Below, piece after piece: positions 24,301-34,500 of a stretch of 64,000 bases of DNA. Under the pieces are notes generated by a model, which saw only the letters and a program-made list of their open reading frames with translations, was not told the origin of the DNA and ran no database searches. The stretch is from Branchiostoma floridae (lineage: Eukaryota; Chordata; Leptocardii; Amphioxiformes; Branchiostomatidae): NCBI RefSeq assembly GCF_000003815.2, contig NC_049980.1:5770461-5834460 (forward strand), given 5' to 3'. Numbering within the stretch: position 1 is the first letter of the stretch; every line of letters begins with the position of its first letter. Made by a program: the position numbers and the translations under genes.

Positions 24301-27300
24301 ATATGAAATTGAAAGGTGGTAAAATCATTTTGTCTTCAAGTTGCCAATGCCATACCCATTTCCATTTCTCTCATTCATTGAAGTCTGATTCTGTCATTTT
24401 GTAACAATACTAACATCTTGGCTAGTATATGCTAGCTTTGCATGTAGCTAGATAATGTTAACTTGATCCAATGTTGGACCATAAGCAATTAAATATTCAA
24501 TTTATTAATGGATTTTGAGGTTATTTTTGCCAATACAAATTATTTCTTTTACATACAGACAAAATTATGCTGGCAAATAAGTGCTTGTATTTAGTATTTC
24601 TAATTTGACTTGCATTTTTTTTTATTCCTCTCAGAATCTGCGTGCCAGAATGTACAGTATTGAGGAGGCAGACCGGTTGAAGACCAAGCGTATTGCCGGC
24701 CGGATTGTTCCAGCCATTGCCACCACGACTGCTGCTGTAGCGGGATTGGTCAGTTTCTTTATCTCCGTAATGTAACGATATCTAGTTTTAAGCTTAATCA
24801 TGATTATGCTTTTATAAAAGAAATTCTGTCAGTACTTTGAATTAAAATTTAATTTGTTACTGAAGATTTTAAAAAACTGTATTAGGGGAGGATGCTAGTA
24901 CAGAAAATTCAGGTCCGGTTCAGGTCCAGAGGATCAGATATAATTTGTTCATTGTCTAATTGGTCGAAGATCCGGTTCACTGATTTTTTCAGGCCCAATT
25001 TTTGCAGACTGGTCTAACAAGCAAAACCGATCCTGTACTGGTATGCTGTACCTGTACCCACCTGAAGTCTTTTAAAATTAGCACCTTGTTTAGCCATCTA
25101 CTTGAATGTCATTCAGTCACTCATGTGTCATTATGCAAGAATGGTACATTGTACACATTTATGTAACAAACTTGTGAAGTTGATATGATTTATTGCCACA
25201 CATGTACAGCCAATGTGTTATTTTTATTTTATTTTTAGGTTTCCATAGAGCTGGTAAAAGTGGTCCTGGGTTCCCCACTAGAACACTACAGAAATTGTTT
25301 CCTGAACCTAGCCCTGCCTGTCATGGTGTTCTCAGAACCTGCGCCTCCGGAGAAGTCTGTCATCAGGTGGGTGGAGAAGTGAACGTAGAATACAACATGG
25401 GCTGGGTATTCCATGTTGTCTGAGGTACAGCCCAACAGCAATACTGAATCAGGGCTGTCTCCAGGACCTGTCTCTCAAATCTGCTTCTGGGGAGGGGAAA
25501 AATGTTACGCCATACCTCCCAAAAATCTGAGTGTCCTTCATGACATGACACTGTGGAAAATCAATAACTATAAAGAGGACGGAAACAAATTTAAAGCTGG
25601 AGACAGCCCTGTACAGAATACACCATGTTGTATTTTTTGTATACGGTACCAACCTGTTTATCACACAAAAATGGTAAAAGATGTGACATAACTACACATT
25701 GCATCAACAACTTTATTCGACAATTGAAACAAAATAGCCAGGCAAACTGTTGAAGAGTGTTCAAATTTTTGACAGCGGTTCACGCAAGCGAGTTTGAATC
25801 AAACTCTAGAGTCCTGGACCATACTGTAAAGTACAGACCAGTTAGTCCCTTTATTTTGTATCTATTCATGTTTTGGTCTGCTAACAGCCTTTAACCTTCT
25901 CGCCTGTACTTTAGCCCAGTGGGGCACAAATGTGCCACATAAGGGTCTTTATTGAATATTTATTTTGATTTCCACATCAGTCAGTAGAAAAGGACTTGCA
26001 CTTACATTGTGTTTATTGTTTGTTTGTTTGTTTGTGTCTGCAGGGAAGGCCTGACGGTCACCCTGTGGGACAAGTGGGACATCCACGGCAACAAGGACTT
26101 CACCCTGAAACAGTTCCTTGGCTACTTCAAGGTAAAGACAGTCAGGTCATCTGACTGTTGAGGAGATTTCATTAACATGTATTAAACTCTGAGTATGATT
26201 TTTCCAAGAAACATAGGGGAAATGTGGAACATGAACAGGGATATATTGACCAAAGTAGGCCATGACATCCCTGATAGCTATATTTAGGGAAGATTTCCAA
26301 GACTTAAAACAGTCATAACTGGAAAAAAAAGGATTTTGGTTTTAGATTCTGTTTTGGGCTCTCTTGTCAATTATGTTTAACTCTGAGAACATTCCATCAA
26401 GTATGTTAAATGATGCATGTCTTTTAGTTGTTCAATGCCTTGGCGAAGCTTTAAGACATGTCTTTGTCATTTGAAAGCAAAGAGTCTTTAGTTTGTTGCT
26501 CTGTGTATTCTTTAGACTGCTGTACAAAGGTGCAAACACTTGAGAGTGTATATCATGTCATGAGGTCCTAATTGATGTTTTCATACACAGTGACTGTCAT
26601 AGTTACTCACGATGTACACCTCATACACATCTCAATCGTTTTATTTCAGTTTTAGGTGCAAAAGCAGTACAGTCCAGTATGCATACCTTAAACTGGCACA
26701 AAATGATTGAGATGCATAGTACATATTCTGCGTAATAAAAAAATGTCAATACAGACCTTATGCAGACTTGACATACATTTTGTACACTTTTACAGTCTTC
26801 CCATTCCTCTGTTGCAGGAGAAACATGGTTTTGAGGCTACCATGGTTGTGTACGGAGTGAAGATGGTGTATGTACCCATCATGCCTGGTCACAAGAAAAG
26901 ACTACCACAGACGTGAGTGCCCCTTCTACTGTTCACATATCCCAATTAAGTCTTTTGATATTCATACAGTTACATCAAACACATACATTCTTTTTGATCT
27001 CGATGTATAGAGTCTAGTGACATCTTGTTAGCATAATGGTAAGGGTGTTAGACGCAGAACCCAGAGGAAATGGGTTCGAATCCCTGACATACCGCCGATG
27101 TTTAACCCTTGGAAAAGGCACATAAAACAACTTTCCTCATTTCACCCAGGTATGAGAATGGGTACCTGACTTTGGTTGGAACATTAAAGGGCATTAGATG
27201 GAGAGGGATGGTCTCAACCATCCAATCTTACAGTATACTGTTCTACAGTTACAATGTAACCTGTAACCTGTGGCCTTCGGGTCAAATCTTGAAATGACCT

Positions 27301-27514
27301 TCAGGTCTTGTTACGTGGTGACCATTAAGTAAAGAAAATACAAGTTGGATAACAATCCACTAACATTTATCTTTTTTTTCATGTTCATAACAGAATGGTA
27401 AAACTGATCAAACCTGGTGCAGAGAAGAAGTATGTGGACTTGACTGTTTCCTTTGAAGGAGAAGACGGAGAAGACATCCCTGGCCCACCTGTACGCTACT
27501 TCTTCCATCTTTAA
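8678..27514 (+). CDS. UBA6: UBA6, ubiquitin-like modifier-activating enzyme 6 (E1), 5' end missing
   Basis: An E1 enzyme that adenylates ubiquitin and carries it as a thioester to E2s (in vertebrates also FAT10, with E2 USE1). Twenty-nine exons join in phase (2604 nt, 867 aa plus stop): 8678-8800, 9546-9669, 10211-10320, 10920-10982, 11591-11667, 12142-12208, 12653-12799, 13403-13467, 14647-14725, 15394-15471, 15890-15967, 16388-16436, 16686-16715, 17851-17956, 18459-18564, 19329-19418, 19817-19897, 20168-20296, 20731-20782, 21400-21463, 21840-21909, 22142-22213, 22801-22918, 24138-24217, 24635-24748, 25239-25366, 26044-26131, 26818-26912, 27394-27514. All junctions are GT-AG. The active adenylation motifs are [28 protein letters not shown] and NALDNVEAR. 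The catalytic Cys is in PYCTLKSFP, and the C-terminal ubiquitin-fold domain has [14 protein letters not shown]6-type rather than UBA1-type residues recur throughout ([22 protein letters not shown]). Human UBA6 is 1052 aa, so about 185 residues are absent upstream. Confidence 0.93.
10619..10826. mobile_element. MITE with TAGTTCACCTTTATCCG ends, copy 1
   Basis: A ~208-bp palindromic element in a UBA6 intron. Its inverted ends (AGTTCACCTTTATCCG / CGGATAAAGGTGAACT) and internal arms containing GATATC...CGACGG let it fold into one long hairpin. Related copies lie at 15068-15280 and 40143-40351. It has no coding capacity. Confidence 0.75.
11060..11455. mobile_element. Dispersed element in a UBA6 intron, family shared with 25386-25850
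   Basis: It begins with a small palindrome (AATACAACGCGAGGTATTCC ... GGAATACCCTGTGTTGTATT). It continues with a block containing AGATGTGACAT, TTTATTC, an AAACAGTT-like motif and a CAAGNGAG...TTGAATCAAA motif near its end. The same order of blocks is seen at 25386-25850. The two copies are diverged; there is no ORF. Confidence 0.5.
12320..12378. repeat. (TG)n microsatellite in a UBA6 intron
   Basis: About 29 uninterrupted TG units between the sixth and seventh visible UBA6 exons. The apparent Cys-Val ORF here is only the repeat. Confidence 0.9.
12840..13260. repeat. Degenerate ~58-bp tandem repeat in a UBA6 intron
   Basis: Units carry the motif TACAGTCAAACCTGTACAAG followed by GGGACCA and CACCTGGCCATTGATG, repeated several times with drift. 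A short run of the 43-bp minisatellite (near 13060-13135) is embedded. An inverted relative of the last unit lies at about 9676-9775. Confidence 0.6.
13495..14526. repeat. 43-bp minisatellite array, about 24 copies, UBA6 intron
   Basis: The unit starts CTGAATGACATTCACAC and ends CCCTGTCCCTGGTG or a close variant, 43 bp long. It fills most of the intron between exons 13403-13467 and 14647-14725. The same unit recurs at 13060-13135 and 16950-17762. It produces spurious ORFs and has no sign of being coding. Confidence 0.9.
15068..15280. mobile_element. MITE with TAGTTCACCTTTATCCG ends, copy 2
   Basis: The same family as 10619-10826, in another UBA6 intron. Its ends read CAGTTCACCTTTATCCG and CGGATAGAGGTGAACT. 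The arms are less well matched than in copy 1. Confidence 0.7.
16914..17762. repeat. Second 43-bp minisatellite array with a duplicated splice donor
   Basis: It uses the same unit as 13495-14526. Between 17141 and 17456 it is organised as four exact-period 79-bp higher-order units (36 + 43 bp). The left edge at 16914-16928 copies CCAAAGTAAGTTCCT, which at 13463-13477 is the end of a real UBA6 exon plus its splice donor. The array therefore arose by duplicating a segment that included the exon edge. Confidence 0.8.
18879..19237. mobile_element. hAT-like MITE with CAGGGCTC ends, copy 1
   Basis: About 359 bp in a UBA6 intron. The ends are CAGGGCTCGAAATAC and GTATTTTGAGCACTG, and internal CACCTGCAC/GTGCAGGT motifs are inverted. 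CAGGG termini are usual for hAT elements. No clear 8-bp target duplication was seen. Confidence 0.6.
19359..19361 (+). other. UBA6: UBA6 catalytic cysteine codon
   Basis: The TGT codon in PYCTLKSFP, residue 445 of the visible protein, aligned with the thioester-forming Cys in human UBA6 and UBA1 (IPxCTLKxFP). The downstream [12 protein letters not shown] context (Val for the first Ala) is also conserved. The enzyme is therefore expected to be active, if its 5' exons exist. Confidence 0.9.
22985..23321. mobile_element. hAT-like MITE, copy 2
   Basis: The same family as 18879-19237, in a downstream UBA6 intron. The right end is intact (GTATTTTGAGCCCTG) and the left end is decayed (TCTCGAAATCC). 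The internal GTGCAGGTAGACATCAGAAA block is shared with copy 1. Confidence 0.6.
23353..23508. repeat. Long hairpin with nested CAGGGCTTGAAATT inverted element
   Basis: The outer arms GGCTTTCAGCACCAAGGAGA / TCTCCTTGGTGCTGAAAGCC surround an inner pair GCAGGGCTTGAAATT / AATTTCAAGCCCTGC at 23382-23479. The whole 156 bp can fold as a hairpin with a short loop. It lies in a UBA6 intron and codes for nothing. Confidence 0.7.
24050..24116. mobile_element. Truncated copy of the CTGTAAATGC MITE
   Basis: Only one end is left: CACCGC...AAAACCACCAC...TCTGCATTTACAGTA, matching the ends of 5610-5825 and 39290-39501. It stops 22 bp before the UBA6 exon that begins at 24138, so it supplies part of the region where the branch point should lie. 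Confidence 0.55.
25386..25850. mobile_element. Dispersed element in a UBA6 intron, interrupted by a nested MITE
   Basis: The second copy of the family seen at 11060-11455 (AATACAACATG start, AGATGTGACAT, TTTATTCGACAATTGAAAC, CAAGCGAGTTTGAATCAAA). A hAT-type MITE (25450-25611) is inserted into its 5' part. Confidence 0.5.
25450..25611. mobile_element. Nested hAT-type MITE with 8-bp target duplication
   Basis: A 162-bp element with 15-bp inverted ends CAGGGCTGTCTCCAG / CTGGAGACAGCCCTG. Flanking 8-mers TACTGAAT and TACAGAAT differ at one base. CAGGG termini with 8-bp duplications are the hAT signature. Confidence 0.7.
27025..27310 (+). mobile_element. tRNA-derived SINE, copy 1 (last UBA6 intron)
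   Basis: The head resembles a tRNA: an A-box-like TTAGCATAATGGTAAGG and a B box GGGTTCGAATCCC. It is followed by a non-tRNA body (AAAGGCACATAAAACAAC, TTTCACCCAGGTATGAGAATGG). The acceptor stem does not pair and the body is shared with 47290-47600, so it is a SINE and not a tRNA gene. Confidence 0.7.
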
Positions 27515-30500
27515 GGTGCCATCCTCATCCATGAATCTTTAAGTCATTCAGTGTCTTGGGGAAGCTTATATAGACACTGTGAGGTAATATCTCAATGTGA
27601 TGCCTGAAAAAACACTCAGTTTAACTGTTCACTCTCCATGTCCACACAAGCCTGATTTTATGGAAGTGACAAAATCTCAACTCAATCCAGATTGAAAGAA
27701 CTGTCGTGTTACTTGGCCAACCAGGACACACTAGCCAGCGTCCGTTTTTCCGTCAATTGACGGAAATTTGCTGCGTCTGACGGAAAAATTTTCAAACCAA
27801 TCCGTCAACCTTGACGGACAAAAGTCTTTGGTGGAAGCTACAGGACGCTGTGGGGACGCCGTCCATGGCCGTAAAAGCCACACACTGTTTGTTTTACTAT
27901 TGTTATCATTGTTGACAATGTGTGTCGGCGCCCTTTCGCATACGATAATCTCATTAAAACCCGTTTTTCAAGGTTTTTCAGTCCTTCTAATCAATTTTCG
28001 CGGTTTTCGCGACGATTGAAATTGGCCGACGGAAAAAAATTTCGAGCTGGCTAAAGCCCTGCACTGTACCATTGTTTTGGAATAGTTCATTTGAATGTGA
28101 GGGACTCATACGTCGTAGCCTGGCTAAATCAAGCATCTAGCAACCGTAACACTTGTCAGTCATCTCGGGCAAGTCAGCCAGACAGCGAGAGGTTGTGTGA
28201 TAAAATGCTACAGTCCCATTTGGAAAAGGGGGATCCTTCCAGTGGTGACTGTTTTTCTCCACTTTCGAGTGTAACCCCTTCGTGGCCCCGTGGTACACCC
28301 TGTGGCCAATGGACTATTTGGGGGTATGGCAAGGCCCATGGATTATTTAACTCGCAGTCAAATTCCTACTCGTGAAAACATTATCTGGCAATCCACAGGG
28401 ACAAATTTTTGGCTTTGGAGTCCGGTCAAAGCTACACCCCTTGCAGGTACCAGTGCAAATGGGACTGTAGCATTGCACAGGCTAACGTATGTTGGAGTCA
28501 TTTGGACCAGTATACTTTTTTTTCGGTTGTTTTTTTCGGTTGATTTTGTTTAGCTTTTGTAATGATTGCAATCATGTAACAAGCTATAAAGATTATTATG
28601 TGAACAGCACAAAACAAAGTTATAAAAAAGCTATAGCTGTACTACAGTGTATTGCCTTGTCGACTGACTCAGAGATAATATCAATAGCCAAGAACTGCAA
28701 AATTTCATAGAATAAACATGCACCAGAATAGCAAGGACAGATTTTCAGGTTGTCAGCACTTTGTGGCAAATATATATACTTGTATCAAATGCTTGTACTT
28801 TAATGAAGGACGGATAAAACAGTTTTCTTTTTAAGTAAATTTAGCCTTTTGTTGTGCGCTTTGTGTTTGTTTTCCTCTTTATTTTGCAAGCTTTTATCAA
28901 AGATACAAATATTAGAAACTGTGCTTTTACACCCTTTATAAAACTCCTTTCTAACCATACCCGAAAGGTTTGCTATACCTGCTAGAAATTGACTTACGTG
29001 GTAGTTCTTGCCATGCCGCCCATTATTGCAGACATTGTAAGGCCTGACAGTGCATAGTCACACAAAAGTCATGTCTAAATACCTTGTAGCCTGTGTATAT
29101 CTTGCCACGATTGCTAGTAGGTACAGCAAGATTTACATGGTACGGCAAGAGTTTCTTGCGGGTAGGGCAAGAATTATCGGGTACAACAAGAAAGGAGTTT
29201 CACAGGGATGTTTGAAGTTTTGAATACACCAAATGTGAAGCCTTTTTGCTAAATATTCGATGTAGAAGAATACATTTAATTTTGTAGACTTCCTATATTT
29301 TGTTCTCACAGCGTCAAAAGAGCTGGTGTTTTTTATAATAATTGTTACATTACACTGTTATAGACATCTAGTACATGTAAGTCAAAGTTAATGCACATTT
29401 TGCCAGTTAGCTCTCTTACTACAACGGATACTAAAGTACATGACTACTAAGAAAATCAGGAAAGCAATCGGGTACGTTTCATGCAGTGACAATATCAATA
29501 CAAAATGTACGTCATTTACCTATACCGAAATTAGGTATCGATTCCATCATTTGTAACTGGAAGAAGGGAACGTTGTTATATTTTTTTTGTGTGTTGTATG
29601 TGACACCGAATTTCTAACTGTTATGGCACGGAAAGATGCAAAGATTTTGTGTCAATAATTATAGTGTAGATGGTAGCACAAGATGCACAAGAAATGATAG
29701 TAAGCACAACCATGTTAACAACGTTGTCAGAGAAAAAACAATATTTAATGAAAATCAAGAATTATGCCAGTAAAAATATGATGTCAATGCCCGTGTGAGT
29801 ATATTTTTGACTCGAGTATAACATACTTTTGCAAAAGTTCTGATATACATGTGTCATATTATAGTATTCAACATGATAAACTTACAGATATACAGTACAT
29901 ATAGAACTTCTATCCAGAATACAGCAGCATACATATAAAATACATCTCTTAACATATGACAATGCATTAAAAAAAACTTCCAAATCCAGTAACATTCTTT
30001 TTTATGTGAAACTTGACCAATACAAATACAGTAGCTCTTGAATACATAATGTCAATCGTATAAAAAGATTTGCAATACAAAAACTATTTGGAATATTTCT
30101 TAGGTATGGTGCAATATACTATTAGTAATGTTCAACAAGTGGTTATTACACCTACAGAGAGGGTTTTTCTGTCTCTTACTGAAAATGAATATAGTATTAT
30201 GATTACAATTCTCTTTGGTATATTAACAGAATCTTCTCATGTCATAACAGTAGACTCTGCCCATTATATTTTTTGGGTCCATTGCACACAGTTACATAAT
30301 GTACAAAATGTACTTGAAGACAATGCATGCACGTTTTACTTTTTATTTACTTAAAAGTTGGAAACTGAATGTCTCTTCCATGATATAATTCAAAATGGTC
30401 AGTCTGCTTCCTATAGCATTATTTTTTCCGTCTAGCTTTTCTACTTAAAATTATTGCAGACACAAATAAAAAAGTAATAAAAAGATTATGAGCAGTCAAG

Positions 30501-31340
30501 TAAAACTATCATCTACAACTACAAGGAGTGAGCAACATAATTATTTTGACCTGAAAGAGTGTCATTCATAATCATACATGATTAGACTTACAGTACTGGT
30601 ATAAATGACATTTCTATTATAGTGAATTCACAAAACATACATCTAAAAGTGGTTTTGATCCATGGAGCAAATAGAGAGCATATACCGTGCAAAACCTTTG
30701 GTGCAATGTTTTTACAAGTCAACATTTGGTGCATATATTTGTCTAGATGAAGACTGCATGCGCAGTCTATCAGAATTGACAATTCTACTGGTAGAGAACC
30801 CATTTGAAGCGTCTGTCCACAGATGTCATAATTTGAAGATGCTATAGGAATATTATGTGTTAGGGTGGTCTTCTGTTTATATTCTGTTCTGGTGATCTAT
30901 TGTGTCACTGACGTGAATCGAAGATTGAACAGTTTTGTCTTTTAGCTGCCAGAGTTTCAGCCCAACAAAATGCTCTCAGTACCTCAGAGAAGAAATAACT
31001 TCTGGGTTTCACGCACCACACACTCAGGCACAATGCTGTTACTTCAGGGGAATACGCTATCCAGTTATAACTGGGCGCGGCACACAGGACATATATCTGT
31101 ATGCCGGATATATCAGGGCTTGGCAGCTTAAGGGTTATAAGGGATATTGATTGCGTTTTAAGGGAATATCTAGCTTAAACTTAGTAACTCCAATTGTAAT
31201 CTCTACCAGCAGAATTGCACTTCAGATTACAATCTCTATACCTAACATGTTCTACATTTCACCTGCCAAATGTCACCTTCAGTTTTCCCCCAACCCTCTG
31301 AATATCCTCCCTGCCCAGTCTGCTAAAATTTGGAATATGA
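27515..31340. other. UBA6-STAP intergenic region (convergent 3' ends)
   Basis: It contains the UBA6 3' UTR and then A/T-rich DNA. Candidate polyadenylation signals are ATTAAA near 27951 and AATAAA near 28711. Two palindromic remnants are visible: 27730-28065 (GACGGAAA repeats, ends with TAGCCAGC/GCTGGCTA) and 28105-28500 (inverted GCTACAGTCCCATTTG arms). A short degenerate repeat of GGTACNGCAAGA lies at 29120-29200. No coding exon was recognised. Confidence 0.5.
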
Positions 31341-31552
31341 CACCTATTTCCACTAGAGACAGCAACCACTCAGTGATCAAAAACTTTACAGATCGTTCAA
31401 ATTTCTCAGACAAAAAAAAAGACTTTTAAAACATTTTATACATGTTGTAATTTATTCTTTAAATAATACTTTTCCATCTTGCATCATATCAAGGGCCACA
31501 CAATTGCTTAGTTTTTGTTGCTGAGTGATCGCCGTCTAGTGGAAACAGGGCC
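31341..31552. repeat. Inverted repeat over the STAP 3' UTR end
   Basis: Arms of about 35 bp: left ACCTATTTCCACTAGAGAC...CACTCAGTGATC, right GTTGCTGAGTGATCGCCGTC...GGAAACAGG. It looks like an old MITE. The likely STAP polyadenylation signal lies between its arms. Confidence 0.5.
31451..31456 (-). terminator. Polyadenylation signal of STAP
   Basis: AATAAA on the minus strand, about 130 bp after the STAP stop codon at 31586-31588, within a palindromic repeat. Confidence 0.55.
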
Positions 31553-31585
31553 TTACCATGATTGTGTTAAATTGTTGTAAAACTC

Positions 31586-34500
31586 TCATGACACCTTAGG
31601 GCGAGGTATCTTCATTTCAGTGTCTTCCACCCATTCATCCCTCTCTAGATCTGCATCTGTAACAAAGAGCAAACATTGAGTGAGTCCAACAGTGTGACTC
31701 AATGGTTGCACAATGTGCAAATACATGTAGTAGTGGACAACCTCAAGCCAACTTTATACACATCTTCAGAAAAGACGCATAGTTACCGTTCAGAACTACT
31801 TTATTCAAGCCCACCACCAGGCTAGTTTCACTTTGTATGTAGCTTCTTCGATGGTCAGAGCTCAAATGAGCACAGTGCAATGTGATTTGGCTATAAGCCA
31901 GGTGCAAAATGCCCTAGGTGGCTTAACCAATCACAGTGGTTACATAATGTTGCACACACAATGGCCAGAAAAAACTCTCTATGGTCAAACTTGGTCTAAA
32001 ACAGAGGCAGTTAGTGTTGTTATTATAACATGAGGAAAGAATTTTAAAACGCCAATGAACGTCGGATACTCCACGAAACAGAATACATTGTAGTGAAATG
32101 GACCATTGATTTGAGTTAAATGCCCATTCATAAGTTTTCACAGGTATTTAGGTCAAACTGAACCTGAACCTGGACTTTATCCATTGGACCTGGACCGTAC
32201 CTGGACCTGAATTTTCTGTACCGGTACCCTGGACTCCTAATTCTGGTGTATTTCCAACCTATGGTTGGAAGCAAAGTTGTGGAAAGGTCCTGAATGTGTA
32301 ACAGGGCTTGATAAATCTAACATGAGGTTAGTGAAAAAAAGTGCAATGCTAGAGGCCTAGTACATGAAAAGTCAAAGATTCCTCAGCAGTGAATGTTGAG
32401 TGCAAGTATAGACGACAACGCTTGGTGTACACATTCATCTAGCTTACCTTCTTCATCAATTTGAGTGACATAATCATGTACATCGTCGTCATCATTTTCA
32501 AGGTATACTGTGAAGGAATTTGAACAACTTCATTAAGTTGATGAATGACTGGAAGAATTGGAGAGACAAGGTCATGAAATGGGTCCAAATGACATTGGCT
32601 ATAGTGGCGAGAAGCAGAACTCCAGTTAGAAGCTCTAAGGAAGATATCTGACAGGCATCAAGACTTTAGGTATGAGATATTCTGGTTGTGTAAAAGAAAT
32701 CTCCATATATAAGTTAGAAGTTCTACCAACCTGATGAAATTATTTTCGGAGGGGTCCGAATGAGTTCAATGGAATGAGCGAGTGAGGTTGAGGATGAGAG
32801 AGTGTTAGTGAATGAGTGAGTGCATGTAAGTTAGATGATGTTTGCCTGTGTGTAGTTTGTCATGTTAAGTATATGTAACGTTACAGCTCATTCAATCATT
32901 TGTCAAAAATTACAAAAAATAGTTTACTACTTACTTGGGGTGGGTTCTTCATCGTAGTCCACTTCCGGCAGACGCATGCTGGGAGGATTCCGGATGGACA
33001 TCTCCTGGACTTTGTGTAGCTCATCTGTTGTCATCAAATAATTAATTATAACAGCAATACATAAATTATGTAAGCTCAAGTACAACAGATTTGAAGAGAT
33101 TCAATGCCATATATATTATAAGCAGAGTTGAATATACATGTATATGTATAATTCTTTAGACCTGACAACTCTCAATGCAAAATAAGGTAAATTCATAAAA
33201 GATTGCTTTATTACTAGAAAAGATACTGAAACCAACGACTAGCCTTTACTTGCATGCAGTAACGGTTTACTGTAACTGTGACAGCATCAAAGGAAACTGA
33301 ACAGAGTTTCAGATCTTTTGTTAGCAATACTTACTTAAGTTCACCCAGACAATGTCCCAGGCAATGTCATATGTAAGTCATGGCAACATGTTTTGATGCT
33401 GTACATGATATTGATGACAGACATTGTACATCAACCAAACATTTTTAATGATATCTCTCATCCTTCCAAGTCTAACTACCATTCTCTGTAGTCACCACTG
33501 GTTCAATACTTTTACAGAGCAAGCAATTGAAGCAAATTGATCATCTTTACCTGGTGGTACTGAGTACTTGAGCATGTTGACTACAGACTTGGGTACAGGC
33601 TTGGCCTCCCATTCACCCCAGTTTGGACACTGGTCAACCTTAATCACTGAAACCAATGGGGGGAAATTGGTTAGTACTCATTGTGTTGATACCAACATCA
33701 CAAATAGGGGTACAGTGTGTTTATTCTCTCTTTGTATTTATATGTGTGTGTGCAATCGAAGGTAAGATAATGGGCCAGACATGGACAGGTATTCATACAT
33801 TGTAAACTAAGCAACCGGAGAAGCCAGACTTCAACCCTTTGCCCATACTGCTGTATGACCCTTCGACAGACTAAGTAAGAGACCCTCGGATGCATATATA
33901 CACACATGTACATGTGCACACACAGGCATACATGTACGCACACCCACACATACACTAGTACACACACGCATACACATAACAAACCTTGGACAGCTAATTC
34001 CTTTGGCATGTTATGCACCAGGTATATTTGTCCTATTTCTACTATTGCTACAGTGACTTGTGGAGCCTGGTAAAGGGTAAGAATTCCATACGAACCTCAT
34101 ATGGACTTGAATATATCATCCTCCTACGCAGGGACATCCAACAGCCAAATCGCCTGTCTGGATGTACCCTGCTCTTTCAACCATCACTCTTAGTTCCTGT
34201 GGACGTCCCCCCCAAAAAAACCAGCTGTCAGCCAATCAGAGAATAGCCTTTCAGTTTTCAAAAGTGGTCTCGCATATATAAGGGTAAGCTCAATATTCAT
34301 AAGTAGGGCGGTCAGGAATGGTTGACGGTTGAAAGAGCACTGGGTACATCGAGACAGGCGGTTTGGCTGTTGGATGTCCCTGCGTAGGAGGATGCAATGT
34401 GTGAACCCCCTTGAGATGTAACCTAGGTCCTCCTACCTCTATCCTCCTCGTACAGAGCTGCCGGTAGAGCGAGCTGGGAGAGCTCGCTGGACTCCAAGGG

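Noticed and set aside
27030-27100. tRNA gene
   Set aside because: The A and B boxes are present but no acceptor stem pairs, and the body continues as a repeat found elsewhere, so it is a SINE.
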